From Entoloma clypeatum (lineage: Eukaryota; Basidiomycota; Agaricomycetes; Agaricales; Entolomataceae), in contig OY751490.1 of assembly GCA_963565915.1 (NCBI GenBank), forward strand, positions 3,224,001-3,288,000: a stretch of DNA of 64,000 nucleotides. The letters run 5' to 3'. The position numbers and the translations under genes were made by a program. Under the pieces are notes generated by a model. The model was given only the letters and a program-made list of their open reading frames with translations, was not told the origin of the DNA and searched no databases. Below, in pieces: positions 12,802-27,359 of the stretch (positions within the stretch are counted from its first letter, which is position 1; each line of letters begins with the position of its first letter).

Positions 12802-15800
12802 ATGGCAGATCGTCTCGCCCAGCAGTACCCGATGATCCCCACCTTCAGCCCCGCTCTCCTGCACCAACAACAGCAACAGCAACAGCACCAGCACCAGCAA
12901 CAGCAGCAGCAGCACCAACAACAACAACAGCAGCAGCAGAACCAACAGCAGCAACAGGACCTTCACTCTCAGCTGTCTGGGTTCCCCGACCAGGGTCGCA
13001 TGTGGCAGCAGATTCAGCACATGCAGCAGCTGCGTCAAGGAGGAGGCGACATGAACAACCCGCAGGCCAATGCTCAGGTCAGTCCGTTGTCCCATCGTCT
13101 CTTTCTCCCCGATCCCCCGTTCACCCCGGAGCCATCTTGTTCCTGCGGCTCGATGCCCTTTGCCTTGTGCCGCATTGTCTTGTCGTCCACGCACACATCA
13201 CGATGGACGCGATCCACTCCCGTCACACCCACTTATGCCATTTTCACCCTAATCATCCCACCCGCCCAGTTACGTAAGGACCATAAATCGCTAATTTCAC
13301 TCCTTCTAGATGATGGAAATCTTGAGGAATCAAGCCATCGCACGCGCACAGAGTCAACAGCAGCAGCAGCAGCTCAACAACCCTCAGTTTGGTCTTTCTG
13401 GTCAGCAAATGGGTAATGGCATCGTGGGCGGGCCTCAGGGCGGTAATCACCAACAGCAGTCGCAGTCTTTCCTGGACGCTGGCCCCAACCAGCAACAGCA
13501 GCCCCACATACAACCCCCCTTTCCCGGCAGCGCCGGTCTCTCACCCGCTCCCTCTATGCAGCAGTCCATGTCTCGCAACGCCGCCATGATCCAAGCTTTC
13601 CAAGCGAACCCTGCTGCCCACGCAAACAACCCCAATGTCGTACGGCAGCTTGAGCTAATGCTTGCCCAGAGTCAGCAACAGCCCCAGAATGGTGCCATGA
13701 ACCTTGCCGCCAGGATGGAGCAACAGCGCCAGGCTCAGCATCAACAACTCCAGGGCATGAACCACTCCTCCCCGCCCGATCTCTTTCCCTCTCCCGCAAT
13801 GGCCGACCGCCGTCCCTCTCCTGCTCACCCGAATGTCCAAGTTCCCCATACCATTGGCGGTCCCCAGCAGCCTCAACAATCACAGCATGTCCGCCGACAA
13901 ATGACGGCGCCAGAGCTCAGCGCACGCGCGGAAGCACTCAAACGTAACATTGCACAATCCGAGGCAGCCATCAACCAAATGAATGCCGCTCGAGGGTCCT
14001 CGCCCGATGCAATGTTTCACAGCAAGATGAAAACCATGATGACCGATGTCGCCGCGAAGAAAGAGTATCTGAACAAAATGAATGATGCTATTCAGGCCAT
14101 GTACGTTCGCCCATCTATTACTTCCCTCGTTTCCGCACATGATACCAGAATCGTTGTACTGACCCATAAACCAGGATGCCTAACTCTCAGCATCAGCAGC
14201 AGAATGGTGGCCTTCCCTCATGGATGCCGCAGACAGGCCCACAACCTTTTGAAACCGCTGGAATGACTCGAGCCCAAGTTCCTCCCAATTCATCCCAAAC
14301 AGGGCCGAGCAATGTAGAGCCAAGCCCATCCCATCTTCACGCTCAACTTCAACCACAAGGCCCCGGCTCCTTGCCACGCTCGGTCTCAGCGTCCCATCCT
14401 CAACAACTTCCTCCGAATGGCGGCGGAGTGCTTACTGGGTCATCACCATTTTCAAGTCAGGTATCGCCGAATTTGGCTCAACAACTCCCTCTGAGTATGA
14501 GTAACGGGGGTGGTAGTCCTCCAGCTATGAATGCCGCACCCAGTCTCCAGCAGACGCCTTCTGGACCATTTCCTCCGCCACTCGAGAAGGTGAGGTTCGA
14601 TAGTACATACGGGAACTGGGCTCGGAGTAGAAACCTCAAGCATGATGTGCGGCTGATGTCTGTTGATGGGCGTATGATTGATCTTCATTCATTGCACACG
14701 CACGTCATGAATGAAGGTGGTTGGTCCAAGGTTCTTGATTCATTTTTTCCCCCGTTGAATGTCCTCTGAACCCTTCTCATTCAGGTGCAAAGCAAGGAGC
14801 TGTGGAGCATCATTGGGGCTCGGATGGGGTTTGTTTCCTTTCCGGGAGCAGAGAACGAGCCTGCCACTTCAGGTCCTGGCGTCGCTCAGCGTCTCGCACA
14901 GGTGTACAAGGAATACGTGGCCGGTTTCGATCAGGTGTACATCAATTCCGTAGCCGAATCGCGGAGGAAGATGCATGCCAGCAACAATTCTCAATTGGCA
15001 GCGGCGTCGACAGCGGCAAGTGGCAATCCTGGGCAGCCACCGCAAATCCGCGGACCCCCCGACCCTCGGCAGATGCAGATGCTGGTCAACCATGCCAACA
15101 CCTCAGTGGCCGAGCTCCGCACGTTAGGCTTACCAGATAAGATAATCACATTCATCGAGGGCAATCGAGCGCACCTGCAGCGAACGCAGCTCGAGCAGGG
15201 GATGTTCAGGGGTGGGTTCCAGAACCAGGGTAGTTTGCGCCAGCCAGACCAGCTCAATGGCGGTCCTGGTAATGGCGGGATGGGGAGTCCCATGCACCCG
15301 TTCCAGCAAGGGGGTTCTACGCAACAGACTGCGGCTGCTTCGATGACACGGCTCCATCAGCAGTTCATGCCTCAAAATGGGGCGGGGCCGATCGGAACGG
15401 GAAATGGTCGGCCTTCACAGGGACATCCGTTTCTTCCAAATGGAGGTGGGGCCGCTCCGTTGATGAGGCTTGGTTTCAGTCAGCAACAGATTGAGATGGC
15501 TCGCGCGTTCATTCAGAAGACGAGGCAAGAATTTATTCAAAATAGTCAGTTTTTTTTTTTTTTTTTTCATCTCTGTTTGCGGCGTGGTTTCGTTCGTCGG
15601 TCGTTATCGTTGACTAACGCTCTTCAACCTCTTTTTCTTCCCTTTGTGTAATAGACCTGCCCAACATGCGGGGGACGGAGGTGCCCGTTGAACAAAGGGT
15701 TGAATTCAACAACATTCTCGGCCAGCTGCAAGGGTTTGCTCAACAGACCGAGGGCAAGTTGCACATGTACTATTTTGTTCCCAAGTCGGAAGAAACGATA

Positions 15801-17259
15801 AAGAAACTCATTGCTATCGTGCGTTTTGCTTGTGATTCTTGTTCCATTGTCTTGAGCTCAAAGGGCATTCTACAATCAGATTCTGACGGTGAATCAGCAA
15901 AGACAACTGCTGAATTCTGGAAATCCCCGTTATATTGTGGGGCTTGACATTCTTCGCAACATGATGCATCAGGTCCAGCAGTCGAACGACATGTTTACTG
16001 CGTTTTTGCAAAGGACCATGAACCCACAGCAGCAACAGCAGCATCAACATCAACAACAGCAGCATCAACATCAACAGCATCAGCAGCAAATGCAGCACGG
16101 GACCCCGCCGAATCATGCAACTTCGGGGATGCCACAGCCTAACGGCCTCTCTCAGCAACAACCTATGCCACCGCAATCCCTTCTTCCTCCCAATCGTCCA
16201 GCCGCAACTCTCCGACCACCTCAAGTCCTGAAGAAAGCGTCGACGTCAACGCCGGCTGCTTCTGGAGCTGCCCTTTCAAGCCCGACACCGCCGCCACCCT
16301 ATTCAGCCACTACTCCTGTTGCAAGCGCGCCGACCCCCACTGCGAACGCCTCCTCGCCTCAAGGTACCAGATCTCCGAAAGGCAGGGCCCCCGCAAAAGC
16401 TAAACCTCCAAAGAGACGTCCGTCGGTGAAAAACTCCGCAGCGCCTCCGCTGACTGCTGAGCAATCACAAACATCCGTAGCGAGCAGCAGTAGCAGTGCT
16501 GGAAGCAATGTCAAACGCCAGCGGGAGGAGGAGACAACTCCTGGGAGCAGTACTGTGTTTGGAGAAAGTCCTGTGGCATCTGGATCCGCCGCTGTGAATG
16601 AACCTTCGCCACCGAAGCGGATGAAGACGGAGTGGGAAGAGCCGTCGAGCGACGCCCCACCACCCCCAAAGACGGAGGCGGATGCCAGGGCGGAGGTAGT
16701 CGAGAAGATCAAGACGGAGGAGGATGCGAGTGCGTTTTTGGAGCAGATGACGGAGCTCATCAAGATGGCGGCTGGAGAGGAAGGGCAGGAATCCCTCACG
16801 TCTGACATCTCGGAGACGTTGGACCAGATTCTGAAGGGCTATGGGTCGGTGCCGGACAGCTCCGATTCTGGGCTGTCTCTTAGTTTGGGTGAATCGAGTG
16901 CGACGACCCCGCCGCCGTCCATAAAAGCACCTGTGGACGAGTTTGTGGAGTATTTTGATTTCTCGTCGTTTGGCGCGGGGGAGGAGGATGATGATGGGTC
17001 AAAAGCGCCTACGCCGGAGCTGATCTCGTCATCTTGCACGAACCCGAGTCCTGAATCGGGGTCGGAGGCGGATGCTGCTGCGCATCATGCGTTGTTGTCG
17101 TCGATGGAGACCAAAACGGAGGATATACCGGATGTGCTGCGGTTAGGCACGTGGAAGGAGATCGATGGAGGGGAATCCGCATATTATCAGTCTGGGGATT
17201 GGAAATGGGACAGCCCGATGCCTACGCAGGAACCGCCGTGGGCTATATTCACTTCATAG
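12802..17259 (+). CDS. SWI1: Glutamine-rich ARID-domain protein, Swi1-like SWI/SNF subunit
   Basis: Likely DNA-binding subunit of the SWI/SNF chromatin remodeller in the nucleus. Six exons (12802-13077, 13310-14100, 14175-14730, 14785-15544, 15655-15818, 15880-17259) give 1308 residues. The N-terminus is almost pure Gln, and Q/N/P-rich sequence continues to about residue 480. An ARID domain follows (nt about 14590-14960) with MIDLHSLHTHVMNEGGW, VQSKELWSIIGARMGF and LAQVYKEYVAGFDQVYI. A second Gln/His tract lies at about 16026. The C-terminus is acidic with SP motifs and ends WKWDSPMPTQEPPW. Assignment to Swi1 rests on ARID plus the Q-rich layout; other ARID proteins such as Rsc9 are shorter. 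Confidence 0.85.
12862..12959 (+). repeat. CAA/CAG/CAC polyglutamine repeat
   Basis: A mixed CAA/CAG tract with scattered CAC codons encodes about 30 Gln/His residues near the N-terminus of the ARID protein. The mixture of synonymous codons would slow slippage relative to a pure repeat. Confidence 0.85.
16026..16095 (+). repeat. Second Gln/His coding repeat
   Basis: CAG/CAA/CAT repeats encode a Gln-His-rich run about 1.1 kb after the ARID domain in the same protein. Confidence 0.8.
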
Positions 17260-17669
17260 TTTGTATGTATCTGCTTTATCTCTCGTCTTCCTTTTCTTTT
17301 TCCTCTCTGTCACTTTTACCCTTGACTAACATCGCTTAATTCCCTGGGTTTGGTTTTGGCTTATTCTATTACAAGGTTTCTCGTTCTGTGGAATCAGATA
17401 TATTTACTTTTATTACTAGCTCCCCTCTTTCCCCCCCACCCTGCCATCCATACCGAGTGTCACTATTTTATCTTTCCCCTTGACTACGTGCTCTGTGTAT
17501 TCATATCTGTTGTTTTAGCTTAGCGCGCTATCGATTTCTTGTCAACTCTACAGAGAAATGAATCAAAGGTTATTGTACATTTTGTCTACATCGTACAAGA
17601 TTACAAGTTGGTGGATAGATACAACCGATAGTAAGGGTATATATATGGCACATGAGATGGCGTGTAGAT
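17260..17669. other. Convergent intergenic region
   Basis: The tails of two convergent genes (ARID protein and Saf4). The sequence is T/C-rich and carries no supported gene; 3' UTRs and polyadenylation signals are expected here. Confidence 0.6.
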
Positions 17670-18885
17670 TTACTTTTTGGATACGAGGGCGTGTAATTTG
17701 TTCGTCGTGCTCCGTGAAGGACCAAAGTTGTTTGACTGCCGAGCAGTGTTCTCCAGTATGCGAGCACGGAGGGAGCTGATAGTGGTCGCAGATGAGGAAG
17801 TAGATGAGTTGGAGCCGGAGGGCCGAGAGATTTTGGATGTAGGTATGGAAACGATTTCGCTGGCCAGCTTCTGGCGTTTCTGTGTTTCTTCAAGAGTATG
17901 CTTTCGCTTCGCGCGCATCCACTCGTCTCTGGCCTCCTGCTTGGATGCGTCGTCGTCTTCCAGAAGACTGAGCGACGCTGGAAGGCCATACCGGCCTTTG
18001 AGCTGATCGTCGGCTTTCTGTTTCTGCTGCTCTACCTTCTTTACCTCTCGGAAACGTTTTCTGACCTTCCTCGAGAGCGCATAAGGGTCTGCGCCGTAAT
18101 GCTCTGAGACGGTTTGGAGGGATTCGAGGCGAGGTACTTGGACGTTTGTCAGGTGGATTTGTGCATCGGTGGTTTTTTCGAGCGCCGCGAGGGGATCTAC
18201 GGGAGCGGTTGAGCCTTCGGTGTCTGAGGTAGCAAAGAGTTAGTGATGAGATTGGCAATAGGGAGAATGAGGGTATTGACCGTGAATGGCGAAGCCACCG
18301 TTTTCTTCGGGATTCCAGTCCTCATCTTTCTGTCTTGCGCCGGATACGACCACATAACGTGTGTTCTGTCGTCGCCGAGGAATGGAGAGTCAGGAGAAGA
18401 TGACCGCAATTGCGTAGCTTGATACGTTACCTTTGGATCCGTTTGTATTTCGAACCAGCCATCGCACAGGTGACACTTGCACCGGAACGAGAAGATTGAG
18501 GTTGAGTAGTAGTTGCCGATCTTCTTCTTCTCTGCGTTGTAACGTACGCCCATTCCGATGTGGGTGTTACATGTCCCGCTGATGGATGTTTGTGAATATA
18601 TTCAAGTCAAGGTTGTTTCCGGACGTACCACCAAATGTTAAATGGTAGTTCGAATCGGGTTATCAGGATCCCTTTGTCAAGCTTTCGAGCCCTGTCTCCC
18701 AATGCATGTTTGCCTGAAAATTTGTCGGTTTTTGGGGTGCGGGATGGATGGATGTAGTGCTAACCTCTGTAAGCGTTGAGACTGCCATGGGAAGGATCAT
18801 AGTCCGGCGGGTAGTACCTAGAAATCGCGGTTTTAGTTGCATTATTTACGCTTCAAAGCGAGCCTTACTTGTTGAACCCTTGCAT
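17670..18885 (-). CDS. SAF4: Saf4/CCDC130-type CWC16 splicing factor
   Basis: A nuclear spliceosome-associated protein of the CWC16 (Yju2/CCDC94, CCDC130) family. The N-terminus MQGFNKYYPPDYDP is split by an intron after AACAA (acceptor just before TACTACCC). It continues with LNAYRG, HALGDRARKLDKGILI, FELPFNIWCGTCNTHIGMG, VRYNAEKKKIGNYYS and FRCKCHLCDGWFEIQTDP. The CxxC pairs (WCGTC and CKCHLC) form the family zinc site. The C-terminal half is charged coiled coil (WMRAKRKHTLEETQKRQK) and ends SKK. The opening sequence resembles CCDC130/Saf4 rather than Yju2. Confidence 0.92.
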
Positions 18886-19690
18886 CGTCGTTGGAAAAGG
18901 TTTCAATGAATTTTGACAAAGTGCCCAGAAGTCAATGACGACTGCTTCAAACAAATGTCAACAATTCACACATACCTGTCCTCTCTCACCTGTCTCTTTC
19001 ATGCACGATAGTCAAATTCCATCAACAGAGATTTTTTAGCCTCAGGTTCTATACTTTGTTGACTCCATCACCACACTACAGCATATCATTTCGAGACCGC
19101 TCAAGTATAAGAATTCGGCGAATTTGCTTCTCGACGAATTAGTACGGAGGGAAGCGAAGCATGCTGCACCATGTGCTGCAGATAAGATAGATTATTCGCA
19201 AGTGGTAAACTACTTGCAATGACACGCTCATCGGTTGCGTAGGAATATATTTACGGGCTCAGAGAATTGTCCAAGCTTCGAATCGGAAATTCCTACACCG
19301 GTGACTGACTCCTCTTTGAGATGAGGAGGTATCGCTTGAGCCATACGGAGTACAATTCAGAGGGGGTAGTCGCGCATTCACGATTCGGTTCCATCTTCCA
19401 TGCAAATTTCAAAGCTTGACATCGGCATGGCATTGTCGTGACAACTACAATATACATATCTATTCCTCCAACCATAAAAGTACGAACGTCGGACCAGTAG
19501 AACGTTATAGGAAACCTTCACTGGGTCGCTACATAGAGTTCTAGCTCAAGTACTTTTCGATAGCAGGGAAAACGTCACAACGTAGCCTTCAAATAGTACA
19601 CTTGGATCTAAATTAATGACTGGGTATCTGTGGTTAGAATCATTTTTACTTGTGATGTCACCTCTATTATCCTTGAACACCTCAGGGTAA
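18886..19690. other. Gene-free stretch between SAF4 and the rhodopsin-domain gene
   Basis: No supported gene. One protein-like + strand fragment, in frame over about 19038-19220 (including LLLDELVRREAKHAA), ends in TGA and has no convincing start or homology that I recognise. It may be a remnant or chance. Confidence 0.45.
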
Positions 19691-21041
19691 TCAAGGATAG
19701 TGAATATCGTTATCGTAGTCAACTTTTTGGGTCGCATTTTCCTTGCTGATGCCATATGGGTGATCAAAGTTATAGGTGTCGATTGTGACCTTGACTCCGG
19801 TATCGTCTCCAGGGCGAGTAGGGTCAAAATCGAGCGTCCTCACAGCCCTTCCCAGCCTCGTGCTGCGTGACCGAGACGACCGAGACATGGAATGGCTTTC
19901 AACGGTCGATGCGAACTGTCCACGGCGATGTTCGAAAAAACGTGCAGCGAAGCCTACTAGAACAGCAGCATTGCAGACGAGGAGTGAGATGGATAGCTAC
20001 AATTTGTATTGGTCACTTGGAAGACGATCAAAAAAAGAAGCTGGACGTACTTCAAGAATGGCGACGAACACTTCCTCCAAGCCACCGACCCGTAGGACAT
20101 AATATGCATGAGCCAAACTAGCAATAGTTGTCGTAATGCTGGACGAGAAAACCAAGAGAAGACGGCTTCGCTGAGACTGAGATACTCCCAGGTTCCACAA
20201 GAGCCTGAGCGGCGCAGCGATCAGAACAGAGTCTGCGTATATGTCAGCTAACCGAAAGCTCGTCAGAAACAAGGGGGGAACAAGATGTTAAAAAGCATAC
20301 TAATGAGTTGAGCGATTGCAACGTTCTCTCCGAGTTGGCATTGCGGAGCAAGCTCATCCTGAACACAGATTGTCTAGATTAGATACTCAAAAGTAAATGC
20401 ATTGTATTCCCCACCTTCCAAAGAGGCTGCTGCTCACAAACCCAGAAGACTTGTGAGAACAGAATCATCCAAAGGATCACGTAAGACGCCAGCAAGCCAT
20501 ATAAGACACGAATGAAGTTTCCTGGGGGCGTTATTCGAATGATTGAGGTTAGAATCGACAACCTCGCCGTCCTGTAAACCATCTCAGTGGTGGGGGCGTG
20601 GAACGCCAAGAAAGAAAAACATACCACAATACGCCATAAAATCCTTGCGCGAGAACGTAGTACATAGCAACTCTGGTCGTGCCCGTCAACCGTGCTAGAG
20701 CTCATTTACTCAGCCGTATCGCAGCAGATGAAATCAATGACATACTTGGTTCTCCAAGGTGAATAAAAAGAGCAACAACGAAAACTATTATGATGCTTAA
20801 CGAAAGAGCGGCGAAGGCATCGTCATAACCAAATCTCCTGCTGTGTATACGCTCGGCGAGGCGCACGAGAGTCGCCACTCCTGCGACAATAGGAAACACC
20901 AACCCAATATCTTAGGAGATACAAGATCGTCAGCAATGGAATCAACAATGCACAACGAGCAAACGGAAAACCTTTGACGGTTTGTACCGTTATAGGAGAA
21001 TCGGCTGACATAGGTTCCACAGCGGATGGCGAAGGTTGCAA
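19691..21041 (-). CDS. Rhodopsin-domain-type fungal integral membrane protein (seven-TM)
   Basis: An exon series read on the minus strand encodes a multi-pass membrane protein of the fungal rhodopsin-domain/PTH11-related kind. Landmarks are FPIVAGVATLVRLAERI, FGYDDAFAALSLSIIIVF, TTRVAMYYVLAQGFYG, TARLSILTSIIRITPP, LYGLLASYVILWMILFSQVFW, SVLIAAPLRLLWNL and SISLLVCNAAVLVGFAARFF. The hydrophilic C-terminal tail contains SRSSRSRSTRLG and ends NDIHYP. The start is either 21041 (MQPSPSAVEP) or an internal Met at 21011. About seven exons. The basidiomycete members have no established ligand or role, so I assign no function. It is flanked by gene-poor DNA, unlike most genes here. Confidence 0.78.
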
Positions 21042-22694
21042 TCTGGAGCCAGATAGTTATAAACTCTCACCAGTGCACCCTTCGAGGGAAAACCTGGGCC
21101 CCATCAAAGAAGCGAAGGGATGGTATAAAAGGCCTATATCAATGTGTCACATGGACAAATGGCTTCCTCCAAGGCCATGTCCCTGCAAATGCCATTATGT
21201 TCGTGAGAAAGATCCTTCCCGGAGAGACACCGACCACGAGACAGTCATCAAAGTTTCGGAAGGGGTGATGAGGGAAACCGCCTGAGCCAAGTTACCATGG
21301 AATTACGTCTTCGCAGTCAGACCAAAGCCTGCCGATGTATTAAAAACGATTTTTTTGCAGTTGCGGCAGAAAAGTGAAGCATTCATCACGATCATGGACT
21401 ATGATAGAGGCTGACCTACCCCGGGGCAAAATTGATGGCGGTGGGAAGAGCGCGGGTCGCGTCGAGAAAAATCTAGACAGGCGGGTGAATGTCGGAAAAA
21501 TGTCGGGGACCAACCTGTGGCTTGAAGGGAACCCCGGGCCAAACATTATCCCTAGCCAGTTGTTCGCCTGATCATAAGAGAACAACAGGATTCCCTGATC
21601 CCAGCGTATGTGAGGCTGATTCCAAAAGTCCCAAACCGGGGTCAGCACGACCTGGGGCAAAGTAGGCGACCGTGGGTCCGTGTCCGAACCGCTGTTCCAG
21701 GGCTTGCAGAATCGAATCGAACCAGGTACGGCCGAAGAGTAGGCACAACATCCAAGATTTCTCGCGCTGCTTGGCATCGTGAATTTCAATCCTTTACCAG
21801 CCTTTACCTAGGTGAGATGTCACTCTTGACGGGAGAGGGCTGCGGTCAACATGAAAAATGGTCCCTCTCAAAGCCGTTTATACGTTCCCTCCCCTATATG
21901 TTCGAACTTTGGATCCGCAAACCAGTTATCTTGGCGCATCTGTTCCGAACTTGAAACTGGGCCTCCCAGGAATAAGGGTGTCCTAGAACAACTCGGTCTT
22001 TTGGACTTTCCGATAGGTGAGAGAATAACGACTCACATTATGAAAATTTTGGACAGATCTTCAAGGAGCCATAAGAATGACGATAGAAATCATTTTACTT
22101 GGAAGCTGTCGATCAGTAGCGCCATCTCGCCGTTTGACGCAGTCTGATACATTATGCCTTTTGCATGATGCATCGTTGTGTCGTGAATGCGAGCCTCCAC
22201 TCCATCAATTGGCTGGTCGAAAATTGATTGATGTCTGTAGGAGTTTGAGGTGTAAGGGGAAGATTTGATGGTGGTGGACAGGTTCAATGCCGTTCCTAGA
22301 AGATGATAGTTGAAGGTAACATGCGCCCATCAGATCAACCACCATTCAAGTTGAACAGGGGGGCGGCTGGAGGCGCACGGCCTGCTACAGGTTAGCAGAA
22401 AGGTTATGGTTGCGTCGTTATAGGTTTGATATGTACATACTGTATGTAGGTAGAGTATAAAGAAGACCATGAGACAATTTCAATCCACCGCCATGTCGCT
22501 GCTTTTATTCACACTGCTCATTCAAGTTGATCAACATTACATCCATTCAGTTGTGTACGCACATGTGCAGCGCACATTAGAATTTTTTGAAAAAAAGGAT
22601 CTAATTCAGGGTATATGTTGGGTATATGTTTAGATACAAAATACATCTGCGTGCCCACTGCGTTCCTGTAGCAATGCAGAAACCGATGACCCCG
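21042..22694. other. Gene-poor 1.65-kb region
   Basis: No supported coding gene on either strand. A 149-codon minus-strand frame (21340-21789) shows no recognisable domain. A TATAAA box followed by a short ATG-initiated frame lies at 22458-22582 without a gene body behind it. The rest looks like ordinary non-coding or decayed sequence. Confidence 0.5.
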
Positions 22695-23726
22695 TCAAGG
22701 ATACGGGTTTGTAAGCTTGATGCGCGAAATGAAGGAGAGGATGTACTGGGAGACAGCTGGTCCCTCGTCGTAGAAAATGATGTGTCCGCCGCCAGGGATC
22801 AGATGGCTTTCAACGTTCTTGAAGAGGGGTGCCATGTTGCTGATAGTGGCGGACCCATTAATCTGCTGATCCGCTGTCCCGGCGAGGATGAGCAACGGCC
22901 AACCTGCCGCTCCTTCCTGAAGGAGTCTGGTAGCATTCTGGGTACGGGCCAAGACTAGAGTTGCGATAGAGGGGGGGAGATATGCCGTCGCCCCGACCCA
23001 GGAGGACTTCGTAGCAGGAGGGACTCGGTTCGTGAATGCAGAGAGAGTCTCGACGAAATTTAGTCTTGTTTGCAGCCCCAAGGACGCGTCGGTTGTCTCC
23101 TGGAGCCCAGGTAGGAAGCTCAGAGCTTCTCTAGTTGCGACTTTGGGCAGGATATCGCCGAGGTATGGGAGACCCGCCAACCAGATCAGTCCCGAGAAAG
23201 GCAGCGGGTGCGGGAAGTTAGCAGCAATGTCTGCACCGATTGCCCCACCCAAGCTCCTGCGTCTGGATCGTGAGCGGTTGGTAGGGCGAAGCACAAACTG
23301 ACAATGAATTTACCATCCAGCGAAGAATGGTTGGACCAGGTTGAAAGCTTTAATTATAGCGGTGAGGTCGTCCGCATAACGATCCGAAGTGTAGAAATCA
23401 GGCGTGGTAGGCTTTCCTGAATAACCGTGTCCACGGGTGTCATAACGAACCTTTGTAGGGCTAATCAGAGGGCGGAAAGCTGGAGGAGAGTTGAAATATA
23501 CCATATAGAGACTTGTGAGGAGTTTCAGGTCACTGAACAAGGGATCAAAGGCATTGTGGGTACAGGCGAGGCCATGCGCTAGGATCAAATGGGCGCCATG
23601 GATATTCCCTGTAGCTTCTGCCCAGATTCGAGTGCCATCTGCAGAAGTGACCGTTATTTGAGTGGTTTGAGCGCCAGAGAGGTAAAGGTAAGAAAGTAGG
23701 GGAAGGGCGAATAGAAAGAACCGCAT
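22695..23726 (-). CDS. Secreted alpha/beta hydrolase
   Basis: A serine hydrolase of the alpha/beta-hydrolase fold, probably exported. The start at 23726 gives a signal peptide MRFFLFALPLLSYLYLSGAQ; longer in-frame starts upstream would bury it. Fold landmarks: ILAHGLACTHNAFDPL (oxyanion region), VRYDTRGHGYSGKP, nucleophile elbow GWSLGG (rebuilt across the intron at about 23266-23313), LLILAGTADQQ (catalytic Asp) and PGGGHIIFYDEGP (catalytic His). Introns are read after LTSLYM and within the GWS codons. The closest families are epoxide-hydrolase/haloperoxidase-like enzymes. The substrate is unknown. Confidence 0.85.
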
Positions 23727-24344
23727 GATAGCGGATCCGGTCTTGAACATACAAAGTACAAGGCTTGCCATCTTATAGGACCCCATTGTTGGTGCATTCG
23801 ACCAACCGAACTCGGAGGACCTGCCCAAAAATAGGTTTCTATTGCTTCGATGCGGGGATGTAGACTTAACATACAAATCTTTCCGGGGATACGTTGAACA
23901 GACGATTAGAAACCAGAAATCGTCATGAGTACTTTTTCGTGAGAAGTGGGATGCACCCACCACTGTATGCAAAGACGTGCCAGATACCCCCGCGCACAGA
24001 ATTTAAGGGACTTCCATCAAATGTTGTAGTGCAAAATAAAACACATCCAAAGGAGAATTGGAGAGCCGAAGGGGGTTCACACACCATCGACAATCATCGG
24101 ATGCATGCATATGCAACCATGTTCCACTTGTACTTACTGCGATATACAGGGTCATCCAATTATCGCCCCCCCAGGACACTCTTGCCCACAGAATCTCACC
24201 GCTGATATGCACAGAAGCTTTTGAGATCAGCATTCTCAAAAACTATATCCAGGTATTTCGGCCACTCATCAAAAATTGATCGGTTATCCTATTCTACACG
24301 GGGCCATATTATCGTTTCATCCGGTAGTGATATGGATGTCAAGT
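23727..24344. other. Intergenic region
   Basis: Promoter of the hydrolase gene and 3' UTR of the Spe3-Lys9 gene, both on the minus strand. I see no gene or repeat in it. Confidence 0.55.
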
Positions 24345-26921
<2,577 letters not shown>

Positions 26922-27359
26922 GATGAGGGTTGAAAATCAAAATTTTACATCGATTATCTTCTTCAAATTGAATCTCATCTTATCTGATCGACGCTTGCAC
27001 CCAATGACACGCAAAATATCCCAACATCGGTTTAGCTCCTCGTTTCGCTCAGGACGGTCTGGTAGCCTCAAAGATCTGATGAAGAAATCCAACATTCGTG
27101 GAAATTTGACCAAATTCAACAATCAAGGCAATGACTGCAAGTGGTGTGAACTAATATTCTGGGGTGTTCTCTTGGTAACTTGACTCTCCCAACGTATCTG
27201 TACGAATAGAGCTATAGCATCTCCTACACACATTCATTTGACTCGCTTTATTGTGTTCAAGTTCGATAATTGCGACTTCAAGGATGACTCGGCAAGCAAC
27301 TCGCCGAGCGGACAACTGCCGGCAAACAACTGTACACATTTATACTTGATCCTTTCTTC
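26922..27359. promoter_or_regulatory. Shared intergenic promoter of SPE3-LYS9 and ZNF830-like gene
   Basis: 438 bp between divergent start codons. The region is AT-rich in places and has no recognised binding site. Confidence 0.4.

Noticed and set aside
18640..18670. AGTTCGAATC sequence resembling a tRNA T-loop
   Set aside because: It lies inside the SAF4 coding exon, and no acceptor stem or anticodon arm can be built around it.
19038..19220. + strand fragment LLLDELVRREAKHAAP... ending in a stop
   Set aside because: Protein-like but without a start, donor/acceptor logic or known homolog; kept only as a note in the gap entry.
21340..21789. 149-codon minus-strand frame
   Set aside because: No domain and no neighbouring exons; could be a remnant but unsupported.
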